From NCBI RefSeq assembly GCF_000423365.1, contig NZ_AUHV01000005.1, positions 248,001 through 312,000 on the forward strand: DNA of 64,000 nt, written 5' to 3'. This DNA comes from Maritalea myrionectae DSM 19524. Lineage in GTDB: Bacteria; Pseudomonadota; Alphaproteobacteria; Rhizobiales; Devosiaceae. The notes under the pieces were generated by a model. It saw only the letters and a list, made by a program, of their open reading frames with translations. It ran no database searches and was not told the DNA's origin. Made by a program: the position numbers and the translations under genes. Shown piece after piece: positions 26,264-35,411 of the stretch (position 1 is its first letter; every line of letters starts with the position of its first letter).

Positions 26264-27382
26264 CTAACCTGCGGCAGAGGCCTTTTCTTTTTCCGGATCG
26301 TTGCTGGCTTCGGGGGTTTTGGACCGCCGCGCGCGCGTTGCGTCAATATGCTGGGTGGTCGTTGCATATTCGCCCATGGTGGTGCTCCGACCACGCCCTC
26401 TAAGGCCGCGACGACGACGAGTGATCTTGATTTTCTTCACACGCCGGGGGTCGGCCTGCAAGATTTCGAATTCAAAACCACGCACTTTGGCAATCACTTC
26501 GCCGCGCACCGGCACGCGATCCACCAGATTGATGATCAATCCGCCAAGTGTGTCCACTTCGTTAGCCGCTTCGCCGGGTTGGAAATTTGGGCCCAATTCT
26601 TCAGCCAAATCTTCCAGCTCCACCCGCGCGTCGGCAATCACCGTATTTTCATCTACGCGCCGAACATGGCTGACTTCGGCTTCATCATGTTCATCTTCAA
26701 TGTCGCCCACAACCGCTTCGAGCAAATCTTCGATGGTCACCAAACCATCCGTGCCGCCATATTCATCCACAACGATGGCCATGTGCACGCGGGTGGTCTG
26801 CATGCGTTGCAGCAAAGTCGCCACAGGCATAGAGGGGGGCACAAACAGCACGTCGCGCACCATTTTGCGTTGTTTGGAAATCTGCGTGCGCAAAAGTGGG
26901 CTTTTCAGCTTTTCCGGTTGATCCGGCTTTTCAGCTTCATTTTGCGGCTCGGCAAGAGACAAAAGCAAATCCTTAATATGGATCATGCCGATAATGTTAT
27001 CGAGATTGTCGCCATAGATGGGCAGGCGCGAGTGACCCGCTTCGCGGAAACGCGCGATCAAATAGGACATAGACGCATTGTCTTCACACGCTTCAATATC
27101 GGCGCGCGGCACCATCACATCTTCCACGCGCGTGTGCGCCAAATTCAAGACATTCTGAATCAGCGCTTTTTCACCGGCGGAAAAGGCGCCATCGCCTTCG
27201 GTGTGGTTATTATCATCCAGCGCGACTTGCAAATCTTCGCGCAACGACGGGGCTTTGCCAGTGAGCTTGGCGCGCAAACGCGCCCAGAATGAACGGGGGA
27301 CTTCTTCGGTGTGAGAAGTATGGTCGCCATTTTGGCGATGCGGCCGATCCGCCGCGGCGATAGATTGATCTTTGTCGTTCAT
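26264..27382 (-). CDS. corC: CorC/HlyC-type CBS-domain protein
   Basis: Soluble CBS-pair protein with a C-terminal transporter-associated domain, 372 residues. The first CBS starts with VEDVMVPRADIEA, and the second contains VVDEYGGTDGLVTIEDLLEAVVGDI. The C-terminal domain includes EVDTLGGLIINLVDRVPVRGE, and a basic tail follows. There is no DUF21 membrane domain, so it is the short type found between ybeY and lnt. Often annotated as a magnesium/cobalt efflux or hemolysin protein; its biochemical role is not firmly established. Confidence 0.92.
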   Translation of the reverse strand: MNDKDQSIAAADRPHRQNGDHTSHTEEVPRSFWARLRAKLTGKAPSLREDLQVALDDNNHTEGDGAFSAGEKALIQNVLNLAHTRVEDVMVPRADIEACEDNASMSYLIARFREAGHSRLPIYGDNLDNIIGMIHIKDLLLSLAEPQNEAEKPDQPEKLKSPLLRTQISKQRKMVRDVLFVPPSMPVATLLQRMQTTRVHMAIVVDEYGGTDGLVTIEDLLEAVVGDIEDEHDEAEVSHVRRVDENTVIADARVELEDLAEELGPNFQPGEAANEVDTLGGLIINLVDRVPVRGEVIAKVRGFEFEILQADPRRVKKIKITRRRRGLRGRGRSTTMGEYATTTQHIDATRARRSKTPEASNDPEKEKASAAG

Positions 27383-27444
27383 GTCGATCGGCTTTAAAAA
27401 GCCGTTTTATCTCCGTCCTTGTGGCCCATACAATTTACGGCCAA

Positions 27445-27930
27445 TTATTGTTCAACTATGTCGGCATAGGGGTCGGCAATGTCAAGTCGCGCCAGGATTT
27501 TACGCTCCGCTGCTTCCATTTCCTCTGCCTCACGATCCGTCAAATGATCGTAGCCTAGAATATGCAAGAAGCCATGCACAAGCAAATGGGCGAAATGATG
27601 GTGGAATTGCTTATGTTCCGCCTCGGCCTCTTTTTGCACAGTTTCAAAGGCAAAAGAGATGTCGCCCAACATGCCTTCAATGGCCTCATCTGGCTCAATT
27701 TGCGGAAAAGACAGCACATTGGTGCTTTGCTCTTTTGCGCGCCAGTCGGTGTTCAGCTTTTGCTGCTCTTCGTCATTTGTCAGCAGCAGGGAAAGCTCCG
27801 CGGGCCCTTCTGCTTCAAGCGCCAATGTGTTCAAAACCGTGGCCACAATTGCGTCGACATCGTCTGCGAAATGTTCGGGCCACCGCTCGTCATTCCGCAA
27901 AATATCGATCTCGATATTATGGTTCGCCAT
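27445..27930 (-). CDS. ybeY: Endoribonuclease YbeY (rRNA maturation factor)
   Basis: Zinc-dependent RNase for rRNA 3'-end maturation and ribosome quality control. The metal motif HGFLHILGYDH supplies His119, His123 and His129 in a 161-residue protein, and NVLSFP is also conserved. It sits between phoH and corC, the standard order. Its start is six bases after the phoH stop. Confidence 0.96.
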   Translation of the reverse strand: MANHNIEIDILRNDERWPEHFADDVDAIVATVLNTLALEAEGPAELSLLLTNDEEQQKLNTDWRAKEQSTNVLSFPQIEPDEAIEGMLGDISFAFETVQKEAEAEHKQFHHHFAHLLVHGFLHILGYDHLTDREAEEMEAAERKILARLDIADPYADIVEQ

Positions 27931-27936
27931 CTGGCG

Positions 27937-28953
27937 CTACGCCTCGTCGTCTTGTGATTTGCCATCATAAGCGCGGATGATCCGTGCCACCAGCTCATGG
28001 CGCACCACGTCTTTATCGCTAAAGCGGGTGATTTGAATGCCTTTGACGCCATTGAGCAAATCCAACGCCTCAACCAGGCCGGACCGCACGCCACGAGGCA
28101 GGTCGATCTGGCTCGGGTCGCCCGTGATGATCATTTTTGAATTTTCGCCCAAACGGGTCAAAAACATCTTCATTTGCTGGGTGGTGGTGTTTTGGGCTTC
28201 GTCCAAAATCACAACGGCGTTCGACAAGGTGCGGCCCCGCATAAAGGCCAAAGGTGCCACCTCAATGGTTTGGCTTTCCAAACAACGTTCCACGATTTCA
28301 GGCTGCATCATATCGTATAGAGCGTCATAGAGCGGGCGCAGATAGGGATCGACCTTTTCCTTCAAATCACCGGGCAAAAAGCCCAAATGCTCGCCCGCTT
28401 CCACAGCAGGGCGCGACAGGATAATGCGGTTGATCTCCCCACGCTCCAGCAAGGTGGCTGCATAGGCCACGGCCAAATAAGTCTTGCCGGTGCCCGCAGG
28501 CCCGACGCCAAACACCAATTCCTGCCGATCCATGGCGCGGATATAGCCATCCTGCGCCGGCGAGCGGGCAACAATGGTCGATTTTCGGGTGGCGATTTGC
28601 GCCATGCGCACGCGGCCCCGTTTTTCAAATGTGGGCAGCGTCAATTGGCTATCTTCAGTCAAAATCATGCGGATGACCCCGTCCACCTCACCAGGGGTGA
28701 CGGCCTGACCCTTCTCCAGCATTTCATAAAGCGTTTCCAGGGTGCGACGGGCTTGATCTACGGCCACATTGCTGCCGGACAAAAACACATGATTGCCGCG
28801 CGAAATGGTTTGGATGCCCAGTTTTTGTTCGATCAGCGCAAGATTTTGGTCAAATTCACCATAAAGCTGGGATACCAGCCGGTTATCTTCAAAAGCAAGT
28901 TCCACGTCATTGGTGGTGTTTTGCTGGCCCTCAGGCGACCAAGTTTTTGTCAA
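27937..28953 (-). CDS. phoH: PhoH family ATPase
   Basis: P-loop ATPase, 338 residues, probably an RNA helicase-like partner of YbeY. Walker A GPAGTGKT is at 151-158, and a Walker B-like VILDEAQN near 250. ITGDPSQIDLP lies further on, and a KH-like N-terminal region precedes them. The start is TTG 28953, supported by AGGAG six bases upstream; no ATG fits the family N-terminus better. It lies in the block miaB-phoH-ybeY-corC-lnt. Confidence 0.94.
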   Translation of the reverse strand: MTKTWSPEGQQNTTNDVELAFEDNRLVSQLYGEFDQNLALIEQKLGIQTISRGNHVFLSGSNVAVDQARRTLETLYEMLEKGQAVTPGEVDGVIRMILTEDSQLTLPTFEKRGRVRMAQIATRKSTIVARSPAQDGYIRAMDRQELVFGVGPAGTGKTYLAVAYAATLLERGEINRIILSRPAVEAGEHLGFLPGDLKEKVDPYLRPLYDALYDMMQPEIVERCLESQTIEVAPLAFMRGRTLSNAVVILDEAQNTTTQQMKMFLTRLGENSKMIITGDPSQIDLPRGVRSGLVEALDLLNGVKGIQITRFSDKDVVRHELVARIIRAYDGKSQDDEA

Positions 28954-29013
28954 TCAGCGCTCCTGTCGAATCAAGTTTAAGCCCTATCCTAACTATACGT
29001 ATTATTGGGATTA

Positions 29014-30360
29014 TTATGTGACAATCTTACCAAAGAGTGAAAATTTGCCCGTATCATGCATAGAAACTTGCTGAATTGTGCCAATTAGAGACAAATCTGC
29101 ATCAACTTGTACCGGTTGCAGATAGGGCGAGCGCCCCACGATCTGCCCCTCATCGCGGCCTTTTTTCTCAAAAAGCACAGGGAATGTCTGGCCAACACAG
29201 GATTGGTTGAACTCTTTTTGCTGGGCGTTGAGCAATTCTTGCAAGCGCTGCAACCGCTCATATTTCACGTCTTCGGGCACTTGCTCGTCCATCTCGGCGC
29301 CCGGGGTGCCGGGGCGGGTAGAATATTTGAACGAATAGGCCGCGGCGTAATGCACGTCTTTCACCAATTGCATGGTGGCTTCAAAATCTTCTTCCGTCTC
29401 GCCGGGGAAGCCGACAATGAAGTCGCCTGATAGCGCCAAGTCGGGCCGCGCTGTGCGAATGCGATCGATCAAATCCATATATTCTTTCGCCGTGTGCTGA
29501 CGGTTCATGCTCTTCAAAATTTTGTCAGACCCGGCCTGAACCGGCAAATGCAGATAAGGCATCAGCATATCAAGGTCACGGTGCGCCTCGATCAAAGCGT
29601 CATCCATGTCGCGCGGATGCGACGTGGTGTAGCGCAGTCGATCCAGCCCCTTAATATCGGCCAAGCGATAGATCAGGTCAGCCAGCCCCTTGCTGTTCCC
29701 CATTTCGTCGAGCCCGTGATAAGCGTTCACATTCTGGCCCAACAGGGTAATTTCCTTCACCCCGCCATCCACGAGGTTTTGCGCCTCGGCGACCACTTGC
29801 GCGATGGGGCGCGAAACTTCAGCGCCACGGGTATAAGGCACCACGCAGAAAGAACAGAATTTGTCGCAGCCTTCCTGCACCGTCAGAAATGAGGTCAGGC
29901 CACGCGCAATGGTGGTTTCCCTTTTGGCTTTGGGCAAATGCTCAAACTTGTCTTCGGCGGGGAAATCGGTTTCCACCACTTTTTCATTGGCGGCGCGGCC
30001 CACCAATTCAGGCAGCTTGTGATAGGATTGCGGGCCAAACACCAAATCGACAACCGGCGCGCGGCGCATAATTTCTTCGCCTTCGGCTTGTGCCACGCAA
30101 CCGGCGATGCCGATCATCATTTTCTTGCCCTTGGCTTCTTGTGATTTGCGCAAAATGCGCAGGCGGCCCAGCTCTGAATAGACCTTTTCAGCCGCCTTTT
30201 CGCGGATATGACAGGTGTTGAGCACCACAAGATCAGCATCGTTGATCTCGGTGGTGGCTTCATAGCCAGATGCGGCCAGCGCGTCGCTCATGCGATCGCT
30301 GTCATACACATTCATCTGGCAGCCATAGGTTTTGATAAAGAGCTTTTTCATCGCAGACAC
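29014..30360 (-). CDS. miaB: tRNA-2-methylthio-N6-dimethylallyladenosine synthase
   Basis: Radical SAM methylthiotransferase acting at A37 of tRNAs. The N-terminal UPF0004 domain binds a [4Fe-4S] cluster through Cys residues in [15 protein letters not shown] and GIAGCVAQ. The radical SAM motif is [22 protein letters not shown] domain ends the 448 residues. The start could be GTG 30360 (GGTGA six bases upstream) or ATG 30351 three codons later. Confidence 0.96.
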   Translation of the reverse strand: MSAMKKLFIKTYGCQMNVYDSDRMSDALAASGYEATTEINDADLVVLNTCHIREKAAEKVYSELGRLRILRKSQEAKGKKMMIGIAGCVAQAEGEEIMRRAPVVDLVFGPQSYHKLPELVGRAANEKVVETDFPAEDKFEHLPKAKRETTIARGLTSFLTVQEGCDKFCSFCVVPYTRGAEVSRPIAQVVAEAQNLVDGGVKEITLLGQNVNAYHGLDEMGNSKGLADLIYRLADIKGLDRLRYTTSHPRDMDDALIEAHRDLDMLMPYLHLPVQAGSDKILKSMNRQHTAKEYMDLIDRIRTARPDLALSGDFIVGFPGETEEDFEATMQLVKDVHYAAAYSFKYSTRPGTPGAEMDEQVPEDVKYERLQRLQELLNAQQKEFNQSCVGQTFPVLFEKKGRDEGQIVGRSPYLQPVQVDADLSLIGTIQQVSMHDTGKFSLFGKIVT

Positions 30361-30461
30361 AATAATTCACCACATTCGGGAAGTTCAGGAGCGAGTTGTT
30401 ACACCATATTTGCCCGGCTGCAAACCACCGTCCGTGTGACCAATTTTCAACTGTTGTAAAA

Positions 30462-31268
30462 TTAGCCCTTATGGGCCTTGGGCAACGGCAAACCCCGGTT
30501 CAGCGCCACCAGCATTTCGCACACCTGCGCGTGGGCTTGCTGGGTAATTTTTTTGCGGTCCATCGTGCCATCAATGAGCATGGGTTCGCCAAACATGATC
30601 GAAACCGATTTTGTGCCGGAAAGCAAAATGTCGCTCATATTGTCGGTTAGCCCCATATCCCCAACCCATGCGATCTTTGTGCGTTCAGCGCGGGAAATGG
30701 GCAGCCCATTCAACTTGGTATAGGCAATGCACATGGGCTGAATGTAGATTTCCGTAGCATCACCGGCTTTCATAGCGGCTTGGGTTGCCCCGACAAGTGC
30801 CGAGCGGAACGGCAGCACATGGCTGCCAATGTCGGATGTGCCTTCAGCAAAGAGCACAACGCCGCGCCCTTCATTCATGCGGTCGCTCATTTCAGTGACC
30901 ACGCGGCCCGTATCGGTTTTACGGGTGCGGTCTACAAAGATGGTTTTTTGCAATTTTGCCAATGTGCTGACGATGGGCCATCGCCCCACTTCAGCCTTTG
31001 CCACAAAGCTAATCGGCACAATGCTGCCGATGGCGGGAATATCCATCCATGAAATATGGTTGGAGAGCAAAAGCGTTGGTTTGCTTGCCGCGGGGGCGCC
31101 AATTTGGGTGACCTTGATGCCCAGATAGGTGCACACCACCTTGTGCGCTAGCATCGGCACCGCGTGCCAAAATGGAAGTTTCACCCACAGGATGATCTTT
31201 TGAACAATGCCCAGCACCAGCAGGATGGGCACCACCACCAGGGCGAATATTAGCGTGCGCATGATCAT
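30462..31268 (-). CDS. PlsC-type acyltransferase, probable OlsA (lyso-ornithine lipid acyltransferase)
   Basis: Membrane-associated 1-acyl-glycerol-3-phosphate acyltransferase-like enzyme, 268 residues. It has an N-terminal TM helix, the acyltransferase motif NHISWMD, the FVDRTRK block and the FAEGTSD motif. The later IAWVGDMGL segment resembles rhizobial OlsA proteins. OlsA acylates lyso-ornithine lipid and can overlap with phosphatidate synthesis. An OlsB-like gene is at 42.7 kb, which supports the ornithine lipid reading. The gene follows fur by eight bases. Confidence 0.85.
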   Translation of the reverse strand: MIMRTLIFALVVVPILLVLGIVQKIILWVKLPFWHAVPMLAHKVVCTYLGIKVTQIGAPAASKPTLLLSNHISWMDIPAIGSIVPISFVAKAEVGRWPIVSTLAKLQKTIFVDRTRKTDTGRVVTEMSDRMNEGRGVVLFAEGTSDIGSHVLPFRSALVGATQAAMKAGDATEIYIQPMCIAYTKLNGLPISRAERTKIAWVGDMGLTDNMSDILLSGTKSVSIMFGEPMLIDGTMDRKKITQQAHAQVCEMLVALNRGLPLPKAHKG

Positions 31269-31276
31269 AGAATTGT

Positions 31277-31738
31277 TCAGTCTTCCTGAGTTGGCTCTTT
31301 TTCAGCCGGGTCATTGAGGGGCACGCCATAAAGCTCCAAGCGATGATCGACCAGCTTGTAGCCCAGTTTGCGGGCAATCACTTCTTGAATGGCTTCAATT
31401 TCTTCATTGCGAAATTCAATCACCCGACCTGAACGCACATCGATCAGATGGTCATGATGTTCATCGGGAATCGGTTCGAACCGGGCGCGGCCATCTTTAA
31501 AATCATGTTTGGCCACCAATCCCGCTTCTTCAAATAGATTGACGGTGCGATATACGGTTGAGAGCGAAATCCGCTCATCTATTCTGGAGGCGCGGCGATA
31601 GAGCTCTTCCACGTCGGGGTGGTCGGTGGCGCCTTCGAGCACCCGCGCGATCACGCGGCGTTGTTCGGTCATGCGCATGCCAGATTTTTCACACATGGTT
31701 TCAAGATGACTGACGCTATCGTGGCCGTTATCGCTCAT
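31277..31738 (-). CDS. fur: Fur family regulator (Fur/Mur type)
   Basis: Metal-responsive repressor of 153 residues. The winged-helix has ISLSTVYRTVNLFEEAGLV, the metal-binding block is EPIPDEHHDHLIDV, and the C-terminal HRLELYGV is typical of true Fur. In many Hyphomicrobiales the orthologue responds to manganese and is called Mur. Iron control is then shared with Irr, which is also in this window. It lies between rimI and plsC, the usual order. Confidence 0.9.
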   Translation of the reverse strand: MSDNGHDSVSHLETMCEKSGMRMTEQRRVIARVLEGATDHPDVEELYRRASRIDERISLSTVYRTVNLFEEAGLVAKHDFKDGRARFEPIPDEHHDHLIDVRSGRVIEFRNEEIEAIQEVIARKLGYKLVDHRLELYGVPLNDPAEKEPTQED

Positions 31739-31766
31739 TGAAACCTCTTAGAATTTGCAAACAGTG

Positions 31767-32252
31767 TTATTCGGCGTAGCCGAGATCGGCGCGCATGACA
31801 AGTGCAGTGGCCGTATGACCATCGGGCCGTGGGTAGTAACCTTGGCGGGTGCCAACTTGTTGAAACCCATAGCTGGCATAGAGTTTATTGGCGGCCTGGT
31901 TGTCTTCATCCACCTCCAAAAACATCTTGGTGACCGGGGAATAATAAAGATCCTGCCACATGGCCTTCATTAAGGCGTTGGCCAGTTTTTTGCCCCGAAA
32001 CCGCTTGCCCACAACGATGGTCAATAATTCGCATTCATCTTGCTGCAGCCGCAACATTGAAAAGCCTGCAATCTTGCGGTTTTTGTCACACGCGATGTAG
32101 ATCGGGGTGTCTTTATTGCCAATATAGGCGACAAAGTCCTGCACCGACCAGCCGCGGAAAAAGCCTTCTGCGTGCAGTTTGGCCAACTGCTCTGCATCCT
32201 GGCTTTCTGCCATTTCAATATGCAGCCCGATGGGCGCTGACCAAACTTTCAT
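31767..32252 (-). CDS. rimI: Ribosomal protein S18-alanine N-acetyltransferase (RimI-like GNAT)
   Basis: GNAT acetyltransferase of 161 residues with the acetyl-CoA loop VVGKRFRGKKLANALM and the FLEVDEDNQAANKLYASYGF block characteristic of RimI. Its ATG overlaps the tsaB stop as ATGA, so the two are translationally coupled. The tsaB-rimI-fur order is conserved. The substrate assignment rests on family and position. Confidence 0.9.
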   Translation of the reverse strand: MKVWSAPIGLHIEMAESQDAEQLAKLHAEGFFRGWSVQDFVAYIGNKDTPIYIACDKNRKIAGFSMLRLQQDECELLTIVVGKRFRGKKLANALMKAMWQDLYYSPVTKMFLEVDEDNQAANKLYASYGFQQVGTRQGYYPRPDGHTATALVMRADLGYAE

Positions 32253-32944
32253 GATCCCGTCGCCTCCCGCGCTATCGATTTTCCTGTTTGTGGCTTGGCA
32301 TCCGCCGACCGGACATAAAGGGGTTCCGGCGCATAGGCGCCCTGATCATCCAACAAGGCCCCATAGCGGGCCAAACGGGCAATATCGAGCCACTCTGGTG
32401 CCGCTTCATCGCCTTTGGCATCGCAATGCGCCTGCGCGAATGTGGCCCCGGTGCCCAGCACCAAATCGGTGGGGCCGATATGATCGCCAAGGTCTGCATT
32501 TTCCACCAATTTTGGTGCGCCATTGGCCACACCGGGGGCGGAGAAATTTTGCAAATAGTGCTGGTCGCGGCGGGCATCAAACACCACCTTATGGGGCGTT
32601 TGTGGCGGGGCGGACAAGGACATGGCTTCAAGGGTGGACACACCAAAAACGGGTGTGTTCAGCGCAACACCGAACCCGCGTGCAGCGGCCAGCCCGACGC
32701 GCAGACCGGTAAAGGAGCCGGGGCCTGTGGTCACCACAAAACGTTCAATCTGTTTGATCGAGAGGTCGGCCAGCGCCAAAAGCTCGTCCACCATGCTGAT
32801 GATACGTTCAGCATGACCACGACTGCGCGGCTCGATAATTTGATGCAGTTCACCATTGGCGCACACAATCGCACCCTGACAATATTGATGCGCTGTATCC
32901 AGCGCTAAAATGACAGGGTGTTGGGGGCGAAGCTCATGTTCCAT
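32249..32944 (-). CDS. tsaB: tRNA threonylcarbamoyladenosine biosynthesis protein TsaB
   Basis: Dimerisation partner of TsaD in t6A37 synthesis. The 231-residue ASKHA-fold protein has the N-terminal LALDTAHQYCQGAIV and TGPGSFTGLRVGLAAARGF. The ATG at 32944 was chosen over the TTG at 32950; neither has a clear ribosome site. tsaD and tsaE are not in the window. Confidence 0.93.
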   Translation of the reverse strand: MEHELRPQHPVILALDTAHQYCQGAIVCANGELHQIIEPRSRGHAERIISMVDELLALADLSIKQIERFVVTTGPGSFTGLRVGLAAARGFGVALNTPVFGVSTLEAMSLSAPPQTPHKVVFDARRDQHYLQNFSAPGVANGAPKLVENADLGDHIGPTDLVLGTGATFAQAHCDAKGDEAAPEWLDIARLARYGALLDDQGAYAPEPLYVRSADAKPQTGKSIAREATGS

Positions 32945-33022
32945 AGGCAAATGGTTTGTCGATTCCCCGCCCGCAAATCAAGTTAAAAAATGTGCGGTGG
33001 TGCACATCTGGCCAGCAAAGGC

Positions 33023-33586
33023 CTAGATTTGCTGGACATCCTCAACGCCAGGTACGAAATGACGCAGTAGATTTTCAATGCCGTTTTTCAACGTCGCTGT
33101 GGACGATGGGCAGCCAGAGCACGCGCCTTGCATGTGCAAATATACGGTGCCTTGCTTGAACCCTTTAAAGATAATGTCGCCACCATCCATGGCCACTGCG
33201 GGGCGAACACGTGTGTCCAACAATTCTTTGATCACTTCGACCATTTCTTTGTCGTCTGCTTCAAAGAATTCTTCAGTTTGTCCGCTTGGCGCAGCCGATT
33301 CCCCATCATTGATCAGGGGTTGGCTGGACATGAAATGCTCCATGATCGCGCCCAGAATAGCAGGCTTAAGGTGGGCCCAGTCGCTATCGCCTTTGGTCAC
33401 GGCAATAAAATCAGCGCCAAAGAAAACCCCGGTTACACCATCGATGGTGAACAGGGCGCTGGCGAGAGGAGAAATCTTAGCCGCCTCTTCGTCGCGAAAA
33501 TCCTTCGGCTCACCGGGCATAACATCTCGCCCCGGCAAGAATTTCAGGGTTTGCGGATTTGGCGTCGCTTCGGTTTGAATGAACAT
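33023..33586 (-). CDS. NifU family Fe-S scaffold (Nfu-type)
   Basis: Iron-sulfur cluster carrier, 187 residues. The N-terminal Nfu domain begins MFIQTEATPNPQTLKFLPG. The C-terminal NifU-like domain carries the cluster-binding CxxC in GACSGCPSS. ATG 33586 has GGAGAAA upstream, and the longer frame adds 11 non-family residues. It sits between a UspA gene and tsaB, as in many rhizobia. Confidence 0.93.
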   Translation of the reverse strand: MFIQTEATPNPQTLKFLPGRDVMPGEPKDFRDEEAAKISPLASALFTIDGVTGVFFGADFIAVTKGDSDWAHLKPAILGAIMEHFMSSQPLINDGESAAPSGQTEEFFEADDKEMVEVIKELLDTRVRPAVAMDGGDIIFKGFKQGTVYLHMQGACSGCPSSTATLKNGIENLLRHFVPGVEDVQQI

Positions 33587-33708
33587 GACCGATTTCTCCA
33601 ATAATCTATCGGGCGGCAACCACCCGAACTTAGTTTAGAATGATTATAAAATAGTCTTTTGTGCGCCAAAGGCAAGGCTGAATCCAACAAAATTTGATAA
33701 ATTCTGCG

Positions 33709-34215
33709 TTACGCCAATTCAGCGATCTGGCTATCGGTCAGAATGCCGGGGACGATGGCAACCGGGATCGGCAACGCGTTGGCGCCACGTGCGGCCAGCG
33801 TGCTGACCAAGGGGCCGGGGCCATCGGTCGAGGTTGAGGACGCCAAAACCAAAATGGAGATGTTTTTGTCTTCGCTGATCAATTCTTCAATTTCATCAGC
33901 GGTGCGCCCCTCGCGAATTTCGCGCTCCACTTCGATATTGCCGATTTGAGCGATTTTTGCCTCGGCTTCGTCGAGCCATTGGTTGGCTTGCTCATAGGCT
34001 TCCGCCCGCATCACATCTTCAACACCAATCCAGTGTTGGAAATCGTCAGGCTCGATCACAACGAGCAATTTCACAATGCCGCCCGTGCGCTTCATGCGAT
34101 AAGCGGCAAAGGTTACGGCCACCCAGCATTCCTCGGTGCCGTCCAAAACAGCCAAAAATTTGCGCCCGCCAAAGTCTGGCATTTGGGCCGTTTGTTCTGC
34201 GTGTTCAACCATCAT
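33709..34215 (-). CDS. Universal stress protein (UspA family)
   Basis: Single UspA domain of 168 residues. FLAVLDGTEE forms the first strand, and the C-terminal part has VLASSTSTDGPGPLVSTLA where ATP-binding members carry G-2x-G-9x-G-S/T. The glycine spacing is imperfect, so nucleotide binding is uncertain. It lies between trpS and the NifU-like gene in the same direction. Confidence 0.85.
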   Translation of the reverse strand: MMVEHAEQTAQMPDFGGRKFLAVLDGTEECWVAVTFAAYRMKRTGGIVKLLVVIEPDDFQHWIGVEDVMRAEAYEQANQWLDEAEAKIAQIGNIEVEREIREGRTADEIEELISEDKNISILVLASSTSTDGPGPLVSTLAARGANALPIPVAIVPGILTDSQIAELA

Positions 34216-34272
34216 GGCGCCATGCTGCCACCGAAATGCACTTTTGCCAAGCGCATTTCGGCGGAACAGATT

Positions 34273-35310
34273 TTAGCTCACAAAACCAATGATTTGACGC
34301 ACATGCTTCATGGTTTCTTCGGCGATTTCGCGGGCACGATCGGCCCCATCTCGCAAAATATTGTCCACTTCAGCCGGGTCCGCCAACATGCGTTTTGTTT
34401 CTTCAGAAATCGGGGCGAGTTTTTCCACCGCCAATTCCGCCAATGCCGGTTTAAACGCGCCGAAGCCCTGACCGCCATACTCTTTGAGAACATCTTCAGA
34501 GGAGATATTGGCCAACGCCGCATAGATCTCGACCAGATTGCGCGCTTCAGGACGCTCCGCCAAGCCATCAAGCTCTGAAGGCAAGGGTTCCGGGTCCGTT
34601 TTGGCCTTGCGCAGTTTCTTGGCAATCTCGTCTGCACTGTCCATCAAACCCAGACACGCCATTTCTGACGGGTCAGATTTTGACATCTTTTTCGATCCAT
34701 CGCGCAGTGACATGATCCGCATGGCCGGACCAGAAATAAGCGGCTCGGTCAGTGGGAAAAATTCACCGCTTTCAAAGCCCTCCTCAATGATTTGTTTTTT
34801 AAAATCATTGTTGAATTTTTGCGCGATGTCGCGAGTCAGTTCCAAATGTTGTTTTTGGTCGTCGCCCACAGGCACGTGGGTGCCGCGATAGAGCAAAATG
34901 TCCGCCGCCATCAGGCTTGGATAGGCATAAAGACCCAAAGACGCGTTTTCGCGGTTTTTGCCCGCCTTGTCTTTGAACTGGGTCATGCGGTTCATCCAGC
35001 CGATCCGGGCCACACAATTAAACACCCAAGCCAGTTCCGCATGTTGCAACACTTGGCTCTGGTTGAAAATAATGGATTTTTTCGGGTCGACGCCTGTGGC
35101 CATATAGGTTGCCGCAATTTCCCGAATTTTGTGGCGCAAAACTTCAGGTTCTTGCCAGACCGTAATCGCATGCATATCGACCACGCAAAAGATGCAGTCA
35201 AACTGCTCTTGCATGGGAGCAAAACGACGGATCGCGCCCAGATAATTGCCTAAATGCAGATCACCTGAAGGCTGGACACCTGAGAAAAGGCGGTTTTGAA
35301 ACTCGGTCAT
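34273..35310 (-). CDS. trpS: Tryptophan-tRNA ligase
   Basis: Class I aminoacyl-tRNA synthetase, 345 residues. The HIGH-like signature is in [13 protein letters not shown] and the KMSKS loop in [12 protein letters not shown]. Other conserved blocks are [10 protein letters not shown] and [15 protein letters not shown]. The order murJ-trpS-uspA-nifU follows that seen in Hyphomicrobiales. Confidence 0.97.
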   Translation of the reverse strand: MTEFQNRLFSGVQPSGDLHLGNYLGAIRRFAPMQEQFDCIFCVVDMHAITVWQEPEVLRHKIREIAATYMATGVDPKKSIIFNQSQVLQHAELAWVFNCVARIGWMNRMTQFKDKAGKNRENASLGLYAYPSLMAADILLYRGTHVPVGDDQKQHLELTRDIAQKFNNDFKKQIIEEGFESGEFFPLTEPLISGPAMRIMSLRDGSKKMSKSDPSEMACLGLMDSADEIAKKLRKAKTDPEPLPSELDGLAERPEARNLVEIYAALANISSEDVLKEYGGQGFGAFKPALAELAVEKLAPISEETKRMLADPAEVDNILRDGADRAREIAEETMKHVRQIIGFVS

Positions 35311-35411
35311 AGATCAACCTATTTGGTTACTTGATATGATTTAACGCGCATACTTATAGCGAAATAAAACAAAAGGTGAAGTGGCGCGCGAGGGAAAAGG
35401 CCCGTTTGGGT

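Noticed and set aside
26348-27292. Plus-strand frame of 314 codons opposite corC
   Set aside because: Antisense shadow with Phe/His/Gln-rich composition; CorC on the other strand has clear CBS motifs.
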